Source of the DNA: Firmicutes bacterium CAG:24053_14
GTDB taxonomy: Bacteria; Bacillota; Clostridia; Oscillospirales; Oscillospiraceae
NCBI GenBank assembly: GCA_001916715.1
Contig: MNSZ01000061.1
Location: 129,598 to 193,597 of the forward strand
DNA length: 64,000 nucleotides
Direction: 5' to 3'
Of this stretch, positions 25,881 to 34,333 are shown piece after piece (the first letter of the stretch is position 1; every line of letters starts with the position of its first letter). The notes under the pieces are model-generated. The model worked only from the letters and a program-made list of their open reading frames with translations. It searched no databases and was not told the origin of the DNA. The translations under genes and the position numbers were made by a program.

Positions 25881-26279
25881 TTTTTTAGTAGCGCTTTAAC
25901 GCCGCTCCTTTACATTTATGTTGGTAGCCCGGCTCGAAACGTTGGCGGAAACCATATTGTTTCGCAGCCCGGGAGATTGTTCTGTATTAGTGCAAAATCT
26001 GCGTCTGCACCTTGTAGGGAACGGATTTATCCGTTCCGCTTTTTTAGAGACGCATTACTGCACCTACGGATACGTTTTTTGCGGTAGCCCGGTTCGGAAC
26101 AATGGTGGAAACCGTGGCGTTTCGCATTCCGGGAGATTGTTCTGTATTAGTGCAAAATCTGCGTCGCACCATGTAGGGAACAGGTTTGCCTGTTCCGTTC
26201 ACTACGGTTTTCTCCGCACCATCCGGTTGGGATACCGCAATAAATGTATCAGCATCAGCGTAAAGGCGCTATTAAAAAG
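25881..26279. repeat. Dispersed inverted-end repeat, locus 8 (two units)
   Basis: One end TTTTTTTAGTAGCGCTTTAA lies against the mgtC ATG; a second left end starts near 26040. Two GGAACGGATTTATCC/AACAGGTTTGCCTGTT-type palindromes lie between. The right end is TAAAGGCGCTATTAAAAA. Confidence 0.75.
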
Positions 26280-26296
26280 TGCGCCTGCACAACTTT

Positions 26297-27631
26297 TCAG
26301 CGCCGCTTTCTTCGCATTCTGCGGCTGCGGCGGACGAGGAGCAGGATAAACACCAGCAGCAGAAACACCGCGATCGAGCAGACTATGACCGTTGCAAGCT
26401 TTTGCTCGCGGCTCAACTCCTGCGGCCGAACGGTCTGCGGCTCAGGCTCTTCAAACCGTGCCTCGCCCTGAGAAACGAGCGTCACGGTTCCGTAGACCGT
26501 GCCGTCACCGGGGTCTGAAAACGTGACCTTGCCAAGCTCCGTGCCCTCGGCCGGAACATCCGTCAGCGTCTCCGCATAGAGCGTGACCTCGCTTTTGAGC
26601 GTTGATGAGTCCAGCGCCTTTTCCGCAAGCGCGTTTATCTCCTGCGAGCACACGAGCGTTATCTCGCCGCGCCTGCCGTCCTTTTCGATCGGCTGCGCCG
26701 CGGCAGGGTAGCCGCGCTCAACGATGCTGCGGTAAGAATAGTTTTCAAAGCACCAGTCGAGCAGCGTCACCGTGTCGGCAAAACTGTCGAATTCTTTTGC
26801 TGCCGTGTCGCCGTCCGCGCCGAGGACGACGGCAATGACGTTCACGCCGTCGCGCTGCACGGCACTGACCAGGCAATAGCCGGCCTTTTCGGTGTAGCCG
26901 GTTTTGATGCCGACCGCACCGGGGTAAACGTACTTGTCCGAATACGGCGAATCGGGAGTTATGAGTGCGTTCGAGCTTTCCAGAACGCGCGCCGGCGAGT
27001 CGTTGGTCGCGCTCGTCGTGTATTCGCGGCAGCCGACAAGCTGCGCAAAAAGCCGGTGGCGCATGCCCTCGCAGGCGATGAGGAAAATATCCCTCGCGGT
27101 GGTGTAATGGTTATCGTCCGGCATGCCGTGGGTGTTTGCAAAATGCGTGCCGGAGCAGCCCAGCTCCGCGGCGCGCGCATTCATGCGCTCGACAAAGGCG
27201 CTTATCGAGCCGGAAATGTGCTCGGCGATGATGTTGCACGCCTCGTTTGCCGATGCAAGCGCCGCGCAGTAGAGAAGATCGCGCAGGCTCATCGTTTCGC
27301 CGCGGTCAATATACGCGGTCGAGCTGTCATGCTCAAGGCCGGTCTTGCACGCCGCCGAGGCCGTCACCATGTCGTCGGGCGAAGCCGTTCCGGCCTCGAT
27401 CGCCTCGACGGCCAGCAGAAGAGTCATTATCTTCGTAAGACTTGCCGGTTCGCGGCGCGAGTATGCGTCGATATTAAAAAGTATCCTGCCGCTGCCCATA
27501 TCGCCGAGCAGCGCGCACTGTGCGCTTTTGAGCTTCGGCGCGCCGTCATCCTCGGCGAGGGCGCAGGGGAGCGCCATGCCCAGCACAAGGCTCAGGCATA
27601 TGGTGAGTGCCGTTATGCGCAGTTTCATCAT
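26297..27631 (-). CDS. D-alanyl-D-alanine carboxypeptidase (PBP5/DacF type)
   Basis: 444 residues. A Sec signal peptide (residues 1-26, cleaved near CALAED) and the three serine-penicillin-binding motifs: SLTK (PASLTKIMTLLL), SAN (LASANEACN) and KTG (GIKTGYTEKAGY). A beta-rich C-terminal domain follows, then one membrane helix near residue 415 and an Arg/Lys-rich tail. It trims pentapeptides of peptidoglycan outside the membrane. Two adjacent ATG codons are possible starts; the SD is weak (GGGGAA). Confidence 0.94.
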   Translation of the reverse strand: MMKLRITALTICLSLVLGMALPCALAEDDGAPKLKSAQCALLGDMGSGRILFNIDAYSRREPASLTKIMTLLLAVEAIEAGTASPDDMVTASAACKTGLEHDSSTAYIDRGETMSLRDLLYCAALASANEACNIIAEHISGSISAFVERMNARAAELGCSGTHFANTHGMPDDNHYTTARDIFLIACEGMRHRLFAQLVGCREYTTSATNDSPARVLESSNALITPDSPYSDKYVYPGAVGIKTGYTEKAGYCLVSAVQRDGVNVIAVVLGADGDTAAKEFDSFADTVTLLDWCFENYSYRSIVERGYPAAAQPIEKDGRRGEITLVCSQEINALAEKALDSSTLKSEVTLYAETLTDVPAEGTELGKVTFSDPGDGTVYGTVTLVSQGEARFEEPEPQTVRPQELSREQKLATVIVCSIAVFLLLVFILLLVRRSRRMRRKRR

Positions 27632-27719
27632 TATCTATTCCCCACAGCTTCCGTTTATACCATATATTATAGATATATTTTGCTGCCGGCGCAAGCGGTA
27701 ATCGATGTTGTTTTATACG

Positions 27720-27748
27720 TTTGCAAATTTGCAAAGCTGTGTTATAAT
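27720..27748 (+). promoter_or_regulatory. Promoter of the COG0523 GTPase pair with tandem TTTGCAAA
   Basis: TTGCAA (27721-27726) and TATAAT (27743-27748) are 16 bp apart. The 8-bp palindrome TTTGCAAA occurs twice head to tail (27720-27735) across the -35 and spacer, a likely repressor site. A zinc regulator would fit the gene family, but the sequence does not match the classic Zur box. Confidence 0.5.
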
Positions 27749-27787
27749 AAAGTTTCAGACAAGAATATTATATAGGAGGTAATAACC

Positions 27788-28810
27788 TTGACTAAAATAG
27801 ACATTTTCTCCGGATTTCTCGGAGCAGGAAAGACCACGCTCATCCGCAAGCTCATCGCGGAGGGCTACAAGGGCGAGAAGCTCGTTCTGATCGAAAACGA
27901 GTTCGGCGAGATCGCCGTTGACGGCGGCTTCCTGCGCGACGCCGGCGTTGAGATAACCGAGATGAACTCCGGCTGCATCTGCTGCACCCTCGTCGGCGAC
28001 TTCACCGCCGCACTGCAGAAGGTCATTGATAAATATCACCCCGACCGCATCCTCATCGAGCCGTCGGGCGTCGGCAAGCTCTCCGACGTGGCAAAGGCCG
28101 TCGCGAGCGTGCCCGGCTGCGAGATCGGCGCAAAGGTCACCGTCGTTGACGCCGGCCGCTGCCGCATGTATATCCGCAACTTCGGCGAATTTTTCAACGA
28201 TCAGGTTCACAATGCCGACGTTATAGTCCTCAGCCGCACCGACTCCGCCGCCGACGGCAAGGTCGTCACCGCGACCGCTATGCTCAGCCAGCTCAACCCC
28301 AATGCGACCGTCATCACCACTCCCTGGTCGGAGCTTGACGGCAAGCAGATAGTTGACGTTATGGAGCGTATCGACTCCCTTTCCACCACCATGCAGGAGA
28401 TGGAGCATCACGATCACAACGAGCATCACCACGATCACGATCATGATCACGACCACGAGCACGATCATGACCACGAGCACGGCGAAAGCTGCTCCTGCGG
28501 CTGCGGACATGACCACCATCACCACGACGCAGACGAGGTGTTCACCTCCTGGGGCGTGGAGACTCCGAAGAAGTTCACCGAGGAGGAGGTCAGAAAGGCG
28601 CTGGGCGAGTTTGACGAGGACGCAAGCTACGGCACGATCCTGCGCGCCAAGGGCTTTGTCGATTCGACCGACGGACAGTGGATCTATTTCGACTACGTTC
28701 CCGGCGAGGCGGACATCCGCCGCGGCGGCGCTGCCGTCACCGGTCGTGTGTGCGTCATCGGCTCGAAGATAAACGAGCAGGGTATCAAGGAGTTGTTCGG
28801 CATTGAGTAA
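27788..28810 (+). CDS. COG0523 (CobW/ZNG-type) metallochaperone GTPase
   Basis: 340 residues. The G1 loop GFLGAGKTTLIRKL, the metal-binding GCICC motif (Cys-x-Cys-Cys) and LIEPSGVGKLSDV are all present. Between the GTPase and C-terminal domains lies a His-rich stretch (about residues 203-245, some twenty His with Asp/Glu and a CSCGCG group), typical of members that move Zn2+. The start is TTG at 27788, set by an AGGAGG 7 nt upstream; no ATG is available. It overlaps the next gene by 8 nt. Confidence 0.92.
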   Translation: MTKIDIFSGFLGAGKTTLIRKLIAEGYKGEKLVLIENEFGEIAVDGGFLRDAGVEITEMNSGCICCTLVGDFTAALQKVIDKYHPDRILIEPSGVGKLSDVAKAVASVPGCEIGAKVTVVDAGRCRMYIRNFGEFFNDQVHNADVIVLSRTDSAADGKVVTATAMLSQLNPNATVITTPWSELDGKQIVDVMERIDSLSTTMQEMEHHDHNEHHHDHDHDHDHEHDHDHEHGESCSCGCGHDHHHHDADEVFTSWGVETPKKFTEEEVRKALGEFDEDASYGTILRAKGFVDSTDGQWIYFDYVPGEADIRRGGAAVTGRVCVIGSKINEQGIKELFGIE

Positions 28811-29756
28811 GGTTAAAGAGGTTCCCGTTTTTCTGTTTACGGGCTTTCTCGAGAGCGGAAAGACCAAGTTCATTCAGGAAACGCTTGAGGACAAGCGCTT
28901 CAACAGCGGCGAGAGAACGCTGCTGATCGTCTGCGAGGAGGGCGAGGAGGAGTACGCGCCCGACAAGTTCTCCGCGCCGAACGTTTTCATGGTCAATGTC
29001 GAGGAGCAGTCCGAGCTTACGCGCGCCAATCTGCGCAAGTGGCTCGACGAGCACGACTGCGAGAGATGCGTCATCGAGTACAACGGCATGTGGATGCTCG
29101 ACGATCTGTATCAGGCGCTGCCTGAGATGTGGATGGTGTATCAGGAGTTTTTCTTCGCCGATGCGCGCAGCATCCTCAGCTACAACGCCAATATGCGCAA
29201 CCTCGTTTACGATAAGCTCAAAAGCGCAGAGCTGACGGTTTTCAACCGCTATGACGATTCTATCGACAAGATGGAACTGCACAAGCTCGTTCGCGCCGCC
29301 TCGCGCCGCAGCGACATCGCCTATGAGTACGCCGACGGCACCGTCAAGTATGACGAGATCGAGGATCCTCTGCCGTTCGACCTTGACGCGCCTATCGTCG
29401 AGATCGGTGACGACGACTATGCCGTGTGGTATCGCGATATGTCCGAGGAGCCGAAAAAGTACGAAAACAAGGTCGTTCGCTTCAAATGCCGCTATTTAAA
29501 GCGCAAAAAGGTCCCGGCCGGAAACTTCATAGTCGGCCGCCACGTTATGACCTGCTGCGCCGAGGATATCCAATTTGCGGGCCTTATCTGCCAGTGGGAG
29601 GATTCCGACAGCATCGTCGGCGACTCCTGGCATGTGCTCACCGCGCGCATTAACTTCAAGTTCAGCCGCGCCTACGGCAAAAAAGGCCCCGTGCTCACCT
29701 TCATCGAGGACTCGCCCTGCGAAGTCCCCGAGCAGCCCGTCGCCACATTCTTTTAG
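28803..29756 (+). CDS. COG0523-like GTPase without the CxCC motif, fused to a TIGR03943-like domain
   Basis: 317 residues. G1 loop GFLESGKTKFIQETL is intact, but the CxCC metal motif of the family is absent. The C-terminal third (KVVRFKCRYLKRKK...VGRHVMTCCAEDIQFAGLIC) resembles the domain of the TIGR03943/YcgQ proteins that pair with permeases, including the Cys-Cys pair. It starts with TTG 28803 inside the end of the upstream gene, after AGGAG. Probably a partner of the first GTPase. The stop TAG is contributed by a dispersed repeat. Confidence 0.78.
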   Translation: MSKVKEVPVFLFTGFLESGKTKFIQETLEDKRFNSGERTLLIVCEEGEEEYAPDKFSAPNVFMVNVEEQSELTRANLRKWLDEHDCERCVIEYNGMWMLDDLYQALPEMWMVYQEFFFADARSILSYNANMRNLVYDKLKSAELTVFNRYDDSIDKMELHKLVRAASRRSDIAYEYADGTVKYDEIEDPLPFDLDAPIVEIGDDDYAVWYRDMSEEPKKYENKVVRFKCRYLKRKKVPAGNFIVGRHVMTCCAEDIQFAGLICQWEDSDSIVGDSWHVLTARINFKFSRAYGKKGPVLTFIEDSPCEVPEQPVATFF

Positions 29757-30300
29757 AGGCGAATTGACGCACCTACAAATACATTTATCTCTGGTAGCCC
29801 GGTTCGAGACTACCGACAAAACCGTGAAACTGCCGCGCTACGCAAGGTTGTGCTATATTAGTGCAAAATTTGCGCCGCACCTGATTGGCTCCACTGTCAA
29901 GGGGAGCAGGCAGCTTGCTGCCGAGGGGTTGAATAAAAAAACTATTAACTAACAGCTATTAGCTCTCCGCCGCGGCCAACAGCCGCTCGTAGGGAACGGA
30001 TTCATCCGATCCGCATGTTATGGTTTAGTCGGCAACTCCCGGTCGGGCTGACGCAATAAATGTATCGGTACAACGCTAAAGCGCCTCTAAAAAAACGCCT
30101 CTAAATGTCTTCCCCTTGCGGAGCTTGAGGGGAAGGCAATTGGGTGCAGATAAGATTTGCACTAATATAGAACAAACTCCGGCTCTCAGCTAACAGCTCA
30201 CTGCTATCAGCTGCGGAGAAACCGTACGGTTTCCTCCGCAGTCTCGATACCGGGTTCACGCAATAAATGTATAAGGAGCGGCGTTAATTCGCCACTGAAA
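29751..30300. repeat. Dispersed inverted-end repeat, locus 9
   Basis: Starts TTTTAGAGGCGAATTGACGC at the stop of the GTPase and ends TTCGCCACTGAAA, directly against the ATG of the ABC transporter. The last 40 nt hold the only SD of that gene (AAGGAG, 30273-30278) and a GGCG/CGCC hairpin. An internal double right end lies near 30090. Confidence 0.8.
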
Positions 30301-32019
30301 ATGGATTTTAAGAATAAAAAACCGTTTGAAATATTCGTCGCGTACATAGTGCGTGAGAAAAAGCTGTTTATAATCGACACGATATGCGCGGTGCTGGTCG
30401 CGGCGATAGACCTTGCATTTCCGTATGTGTCGAAAAACAGCATGCAGACCTATCTGCCGCAGAGCATGTACAAGACGTTTTTCATCGTTATGGCGATACT
30501 TGCGGCGGCGTATGTGCTCAAGGCGGCGCTGTACTATGTCATCACCGTGCTCGGCCACCGCATGGGCGTCAACATTGAATCGCGCATGCGCGAGGATCTG
30601 TACAGCCACATGCAGGCGCTGTCATTCGGCTTTTATGACAAAAACCGCACCGGCACGCTTGTGAGCCGGCTCACGGGCGATCTGTTCGAGATCACCGAGC
30701 TTGCCCACCACGGCCCGGAAAACATCATCATCTGCGCGCTGACGATCGTCGGCTCGATGCTCATCATGTTCACGATAAACTGGCAGCTGACGCTCGTTCT
30801 TGCGGTGCTGCTGCCGCTGTGCCTGTGGTTCACGCTCAAGTGCCGCGTGAAGATGAAGGATGCGAACATGGAGGTCAAGCGCAAGATGGGCGTCATCTAC
30901 TCCGCGCTTGAAAACGGCGTTTCCGGCGTGCGCACGGCCAAGGCGTTTGCCAACGAGGAGCTTGAAAAGCAGAAATTCGACGCGGCAAACGACATGTACC
31001 GCGGCGCGAAAAAGGAATACTACAAAACCATGGGTGCGTTCATGAGCGGCATGGAGTTCACGACTGGCATCATGCCCGTCGTGGTCATTGCCGTCGGCGG
31101 CGTGCTTATCATGAACGGCCGCTTCAGCTACATAGACCTCATAACCTTCACGCTTTACGTTTCGACCTTCATCAACCCCGTGCGCAAGCTCGCGCAGTTT
31201 GCCGAGATCTACATGCAGGGTGCTGCCGGCTTCGAGCGCTTTCTTGAGATCATGCGCACCGAGCCCGAGATCGTCGATGCCCCGGACGCAGTCGATATCG
31301 GCCGCATCCGCGGCGATATCGCGCTCAACGACGTTAGCTTCACCTACGACAGCGCCGAGGTGCTGCACCACGTTTCGCTGCGCGCCGAGGCAGGCAAAAC
31401 GCTCGCGCTCATAGGCCCGTCCGGCGGCGGCAAGACCACGATCAGCCAGCTGATCATGCGGTTTTACGACGTGTCCGACGGCAGCGTCACCGTTGACGGA
31501 ACGGACGTGCGCGGCATAACTCAGGCCTCGCTGCGGCGCAACATCGGCATCATCCAGCAGGATGTTTACATGTTTGCCGGGACAGTGCGCGAGAACATCC
31601 GCTACGGCCGCCCGGACGCGACCGACGAGGAGATCGTCGAGGCCGCGCGCCTTGCCGAGCTGCACGACGAGATCATGCAGATGCCCGACGGCTACGACAG
31701 CTACATCGGCGAGCGCGGCGTGATGCTCTCCGGCGGCCAGAAGCAGCGCATATCCATTGCACGCGTGTTTTTGAAAAATCCGCCCGTGCTTATCCTCGAT
31801 GAGGCGACCAGCGCACTGGACACCGTCACCGAGCGCCGCATTCAGGCCTCGCTCGACCGGCTGTGCGTCGGCCGCACGAGCATCGTCATCGCCCACCGCC
31901 TGTCAACCATTCGCAATGCCGACAGCATCGCCGTCATCGAGCACGGCCGCATCGCCGAGCAGGGCAATCACGAAGAGCTCCTCGCCCTCGGCGGCACCTA
32001 TTTTTCGTTGGCGAATTGA
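30301..32019 (+). CDS. ABC exporter, fused membrane and ATPase domains
   Basis: 572 residues. Six-helix exporter domain (residues 1-315), then an ATPase domain with Walker A GPSGGGKTT, Q-loop, signature LSGGQKQR, Walker B VLILDEATSALD and the switch His in IAHRLST. It works as a homodimer or heterodimer, but no partner half is adjacent. The ATG has no SD within 20 nt; AAGGAG lies 22 nt upstream beyond a small hairpin, all within the repeat. The C-terminus SLAN and stop resemble the repeat end (TTGGCGAATTGAGG). Confidence 0.94.
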   Translation: MDFKNKKPFEIFVAYIVREKKLFIIDTICAVLVAAIDLAFPYVSKNSMQTYLPQSMYKTFFIVMAILAAAYVLKAALYYVITVLGHRMGVNIESRMREDLYSHMQALSFGFYDKNRTGTLVSRLTGDLFEITELAHHGPENIIICALTIVGSMLIMFTINWQLTLVLAVLLPLCLWFTLKCRVKMKDANMEVKRKMGVIYSALENGVSGVRTAKAFANEELEKQKFDAANDMYRGAKKEYYKTMGAFMSGMEFTTGIMPVVVIAVGGVLIMNGRFSYIDLITFTLYVSTFINPVRKLAQFAEIYMQGAAGFERFLEIMRTEPEIVDAPDAVDIGRIRGDIALNDVSFTYDSAEVLHHVSLRAEAGKTLALIGPSGGGKTTISQLIMRFYDVSDGSVTVDGTDVRGITQASLRRNIGIIQQDVYMFAGTVRENIRYGRPDATDEEIVEAARLAELHDEIMQMPDGYDSYIGERGVMLSGGQKQRISIARVFLKNPPVLILDEATSALDTVTERRIQASLDRLCVGRTSIVIAHRLSTIRNADSIAVIEHGRIAEQGNHEELLALGGTYFSLAN

Positions 32020-32163
32020 GGCTGCTGCGGATACATATATCTCTGGTAGCCCGACCGGAAATTGCGGAGGAAACCATAGTGTTTCGCGTAACATGAATGC
32101 GCCAAAGTCCTTTGTCGTCCGACCGGAAACAACGGAATAAACCGTGCGGTTTTTCCGTAGCTT
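32002..32163. repeat. Dispersed inverted-end repeat, locus 10 (one-ended, degenerate)
   Basis: A left end variant (TTGGCGAATTGAGGCTGCTG, then ATACATATATCTCTGG) over the ABC transporter stop. No right end is present; it breaks into the acetyltransferase remnant. Confidence 0.6.
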
Positions 32164-32223
32164 ACAGCCCGACTCACAGAAATCGTAAGGAAGTCCTGCG
32201 TCCAGTTTTTCTTCTTCCGTCAT
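32150..32223 (-). pseudogene. N-terminal remnant of a sugar O-acetyltransferase-like gene
   Basis: SD GAGGGG, then ATG 32223 and MTEEEKLDAGLPYDFCESGC, close to the start of maltose/galactoside O-acetyltransferases (Maa/LacA). After about 25 codons it runs into repeat sequence, so the rest is lost. The match is short and the call tentative. Confidence 0.4.
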
Positions 32224-32248
32224 TCTAAGCCCCTCAGATCAGATCCAT

Positions 32249-32297
32249 CTTATCCCACAGGTGCTGAGTCTGCGCAGTACCTGTGGGATAATTTTTT
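32249..32297 (+). terminator. Strong terminator after the ABC transporter
   Basis: 13-bp stem TTATCCCACAGGT/ACCTGTGGGATAA with a longer loop, followed by six T. Confidence 0.8.
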
Positions 32298-32321
32298 CGG
32301 TTATTGAATTTTCTGCTCCGA

Positions 32322-32444
32322 GTCAGCGCGGTACGGTATTTAGCCGGAGATCGTAGCGGCAAGATTACGATGGACATTTACGCTAAGGTGAAATATAATA
32401 GACCGGAGGAACTCATCCGAGCAGCTGATCGAGCATGGATGTAG
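32322..32444 (+). pseudogene. C-terminal remnant of a tyrosine recombinase (integrase)
   Basis: The frame ending in TAG at 32442-32444 reads YLAGDRSGKITMDIYAKVKY, then NRPEELIRAADRAWM. This matches the last 40 residues of phage/transposon integrases, with the nucleophile Tyr in DIY. No start and no catalytic Arg/His are present. It marks an old insertion or deletion scar. Confidence 0.6.
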
Positions 32445-32459
32445 AATGAGGTGAAAAAT

Positions 32460-33434
32460 ATGTGTACAGCAGCAACTTATAAAACAGAAGATCTTTATTT
32501 CGGCCGCACGCTCGACTACGAATTTTCCTACGGCGAAACGGTCACCGTCACGCCGAGAAATTTCAGGCTTGAATTTCGCCACATGGGCGTAACGGAGCGG
32601 CATTTTGCCTTCATCGGCATGGCGCATGTCGCGGATAACTATCCGCTGTATTACGACGCGGTGAACGAAAAGGGGCTGTGCATTGCCGGGCTGAATTTCG
32701 TCGGCAACGCGCATTACCGCGAGTGCCGTGAGGGGAAGGACAACCTTGCCCAGTGGGAGCTGATACCGTGGATCATGGCCCGGTGCGCGTCGGTGAGCGA
32801 GGCAAAGGCTCTGCTTGCCCGGATAAACCTCACCGCCGAGCCGTTTGCTCCGAATCTGCCCACGGCGCAGCTGCACTGGATCATTTCGGACAGAAGCGGT
32901 TCGATTACGCTCGAAAGCGTCAGCGACGGGATCTTCGTCTATGATAATCCCGTTGGCGTTTTGACGAACAATCCGCCGTTCCCGATCCAGCTGTTTAATC
33001 TTAATAACTATAGGGGTCTGTCCGTCGATAATCCGGAAAATCGATTTTCCGAGCAGCTTGAGCTGAACGCTTACAGCCGCGGAATGGGTGCTATCGGCCT
33101 GCCCGGCGACCTGTCGTCTGCGTCCAGATTCGTGCGCGTTGCTTTCACCAAAATGAACTCGCTGTCAGATGACGACGAGAAGTCGAGCGTCAGCCAGTTT
33201 TTCCACATTCTCGGTTCGGTCGATCAGCAGCGCGGCTGCTGCCGACTGGCGGACGGAAAGTACGAGATATCCATCTACACCTCGTGCTGCAACGCCGATA
33301 AGGGCATTTATTACTATAAAACCTATGATGATCACAGTATAGTCGGCGTTGACATGAACCGCGAGGAGCTTGACGGCTCGGCGCTCATAGCCTATCCGCT
33401 GAAAACGGACATGGAGTTTGAGATCTTGAACTGA
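32460..33434 (+). CDS. Choloylglycine hydrolase family protein (bile salt hydrolase / penicillin V acylase)
   Basis: 324 residues. An Ntn-hydrolase: after Met removal, Cys2 (MCTAATY) is the nucleophile, which decides for ATG 32460 over the GTG at 32451 that overlaps the SD (GAGGTG). Other active-site residues match: Arg and Asp in YFGRTLDYE, Asn in AGLNF, Asn in LTNNPPF and Arg in SASRFVR. These enzymes release glycine or taurine from conjugated bile acids in gut bacteria. Telling bile salts from penicillin V needs assay. No signal peptide. Confidence 0.9.
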   Translation: MCTAATYKTEDLYFGRTLDYEFSYGETVTVTPRNFRLEFRHMGVTERHFAFIGMAHVADNYPLYYDAVNEKGLCIAGLNFVGNAHYRECREGKDNLAQWELIPWIMARCASVSEAKALLARINLTAEPFAPNLPTAQLHWIISDRSGSITLESVSDGIFVYDNPVGVLTNNPPFPIQLFNLNNYRGLSVDNPENRFSEQLELNAYSRGMGAIGLPGDLSSASRFVRVAFTKMNSLSDDDEKSSVSQFFHILGSVDQQRGCCRLADGKYEISIYTSCCNADKGIYYYKTYDDHSIVGVDMNREELDGSALIAYPLKTDMEFEILN

Positions 33435-33445
33435 GGGAATTTGTT

Positions 33446-33664
33446 GTGGAAGAGATAAAAACCGGCCGCTACCGGCATTTTAAGGGCAACGAATATCGCG
33501 TTTTGTACGTCGCAAAGCACAGCGAAACGCTCGAGCCGATGGTGGTGTATCAGGCGCTGTACGGCGAATATGGCATCTGGGTGCGCCCGGCGAGCATGTG
33601 GAACGAGCTTGTCGAGCGCGACGGCAGGACGTATCGGCGCTTTACTTATGTAGGAGATCGATAA
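33446..33664 (+). CDS. DUF1653 protein
   Basis: 72 residues, one DUF1653 domain: TGRYRHFKGNEYRVLYVAKHSETLEPMVVYQALYG, cut here for brevity to its start TGRYRHFKGNEY and VVYQALYG. Start GTG 33446 follows GAGGGA. It lies 11 nt after the hydrolase stop and 1 nt before the ArsC/Spx gene, so the three are probably one operon. Function is unknown. Confidence 0.85.
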   Translation: MEEIKTGRYRHFKGNEYRVLYVAKHSETLEPMVVYQALYGEYGIWVRPASMWNELVERDGRTYRRFTYVGDR

Positions 33665-33665
33665 C

Positions 33666-34022
33666 ATGATTTTTCTTTGCTACCCCAAATGCAGCACCTG
33701 CCAGAAGGCGCAGAAATGGCTTGACGCAAACGGAGTTTCCTACGAGCTTCGGAATATCAAGGACGATAAGCCCACCGAGGCCGAGCTGCGCGCGTGGCAT
33801 AATCTGAGTGGATTGCCGCTGAAAAAGTTTTTCAACACAAGCGGTCTGCTGTATAAGGAGCAGGGACTGAAGGATAAGCTCCCCGGCATGACCGAGGACG
33901 AGATGTATGCCCTGCTCGCAACGGACGGAATGCTCGTCAAGCGCCCGATGCTCATCGCCGACGACTTCGTTCTGGTCGGTTTTAAAGAGCCGGAATGGGA
34001 AAAAGCAGTGAAGCATCAGTAA
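33666..34022 (+). CDS. ArsC/Spx-family thioredoxin-fold protein
   Basis: 118 residues. Starts MIFLCYPKCSTCQKAQKWL with a Cys-x-x-Cys in the active-site position; SGLPLKKFFNTSGLLYKEQGL and KRPMLI are family hallmarks. It groups with arsenate reductase-like proteins (YffB/Spx family). An arsenate role is not shown, as no ars genes are near. ATG 33666 is preceded by AGGAG. Confidence 0.88.
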   Translation: MIFLCYPKCSTCQKAQKWLDANGVSYELRNIKDDKPTEAELRAWHNLSGLPLKKFFNTSGLLYKEQGLKDKLPGMTEDEMYALLATDGMLVKRPMLIADDFVLVGFKEPEWEKAVKHQ

Positions 34023-34024
34023 TG

Positions 34025-34333
34025 AAAAAACCGCCTAAAGGCCGGCTGACATAAGAAGACACACGCCAAAAAAGGCGGAGCAAGCACGAATGTCTATGTT
34101 GCGACGGCTTGGTATACACAAAGTATGCCTGCACGCCGCGCCTCGACCTCGCACTTGCTCCGTCATTTTTGGTGCTGCGCAGTTTTGAAGCTGAGATTTT
34201 TTGTTCCTGCAAGGACAAAGTCGCTGAGCATACTGACGTATTCTCAAGGCTTTGGACGCCGCAGGGGCGAAAAAGATTGCTTCAAAACCGTATGTTTTCT
34301 TGTGTCAACCGGCCTAAGATTAGGCGGTTTTTC
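34025..34333. other. Three-way-junction-like structured element, copy 1
   Basis: Outer inverted repeat: AAAACCGCCTAAAGGCC... (34026-34065) pairs with a segment ending GGCCTAAGATTAGGCGGTTTT (34289-34332). Inside are two more arms. Left arm: GGCGGAGCAAGCACGA pairs with CGCACTTGCTCCG. Right arm: 34194-34275, with stems CAAAGTC/GGCTTTG, CCTGC/GCAGG and ATAC/GTAT. The right arm is homologous to 47793-47895 (copy 2). It lies between two convergent genes. No protein is credible. Confidence 0.65.
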
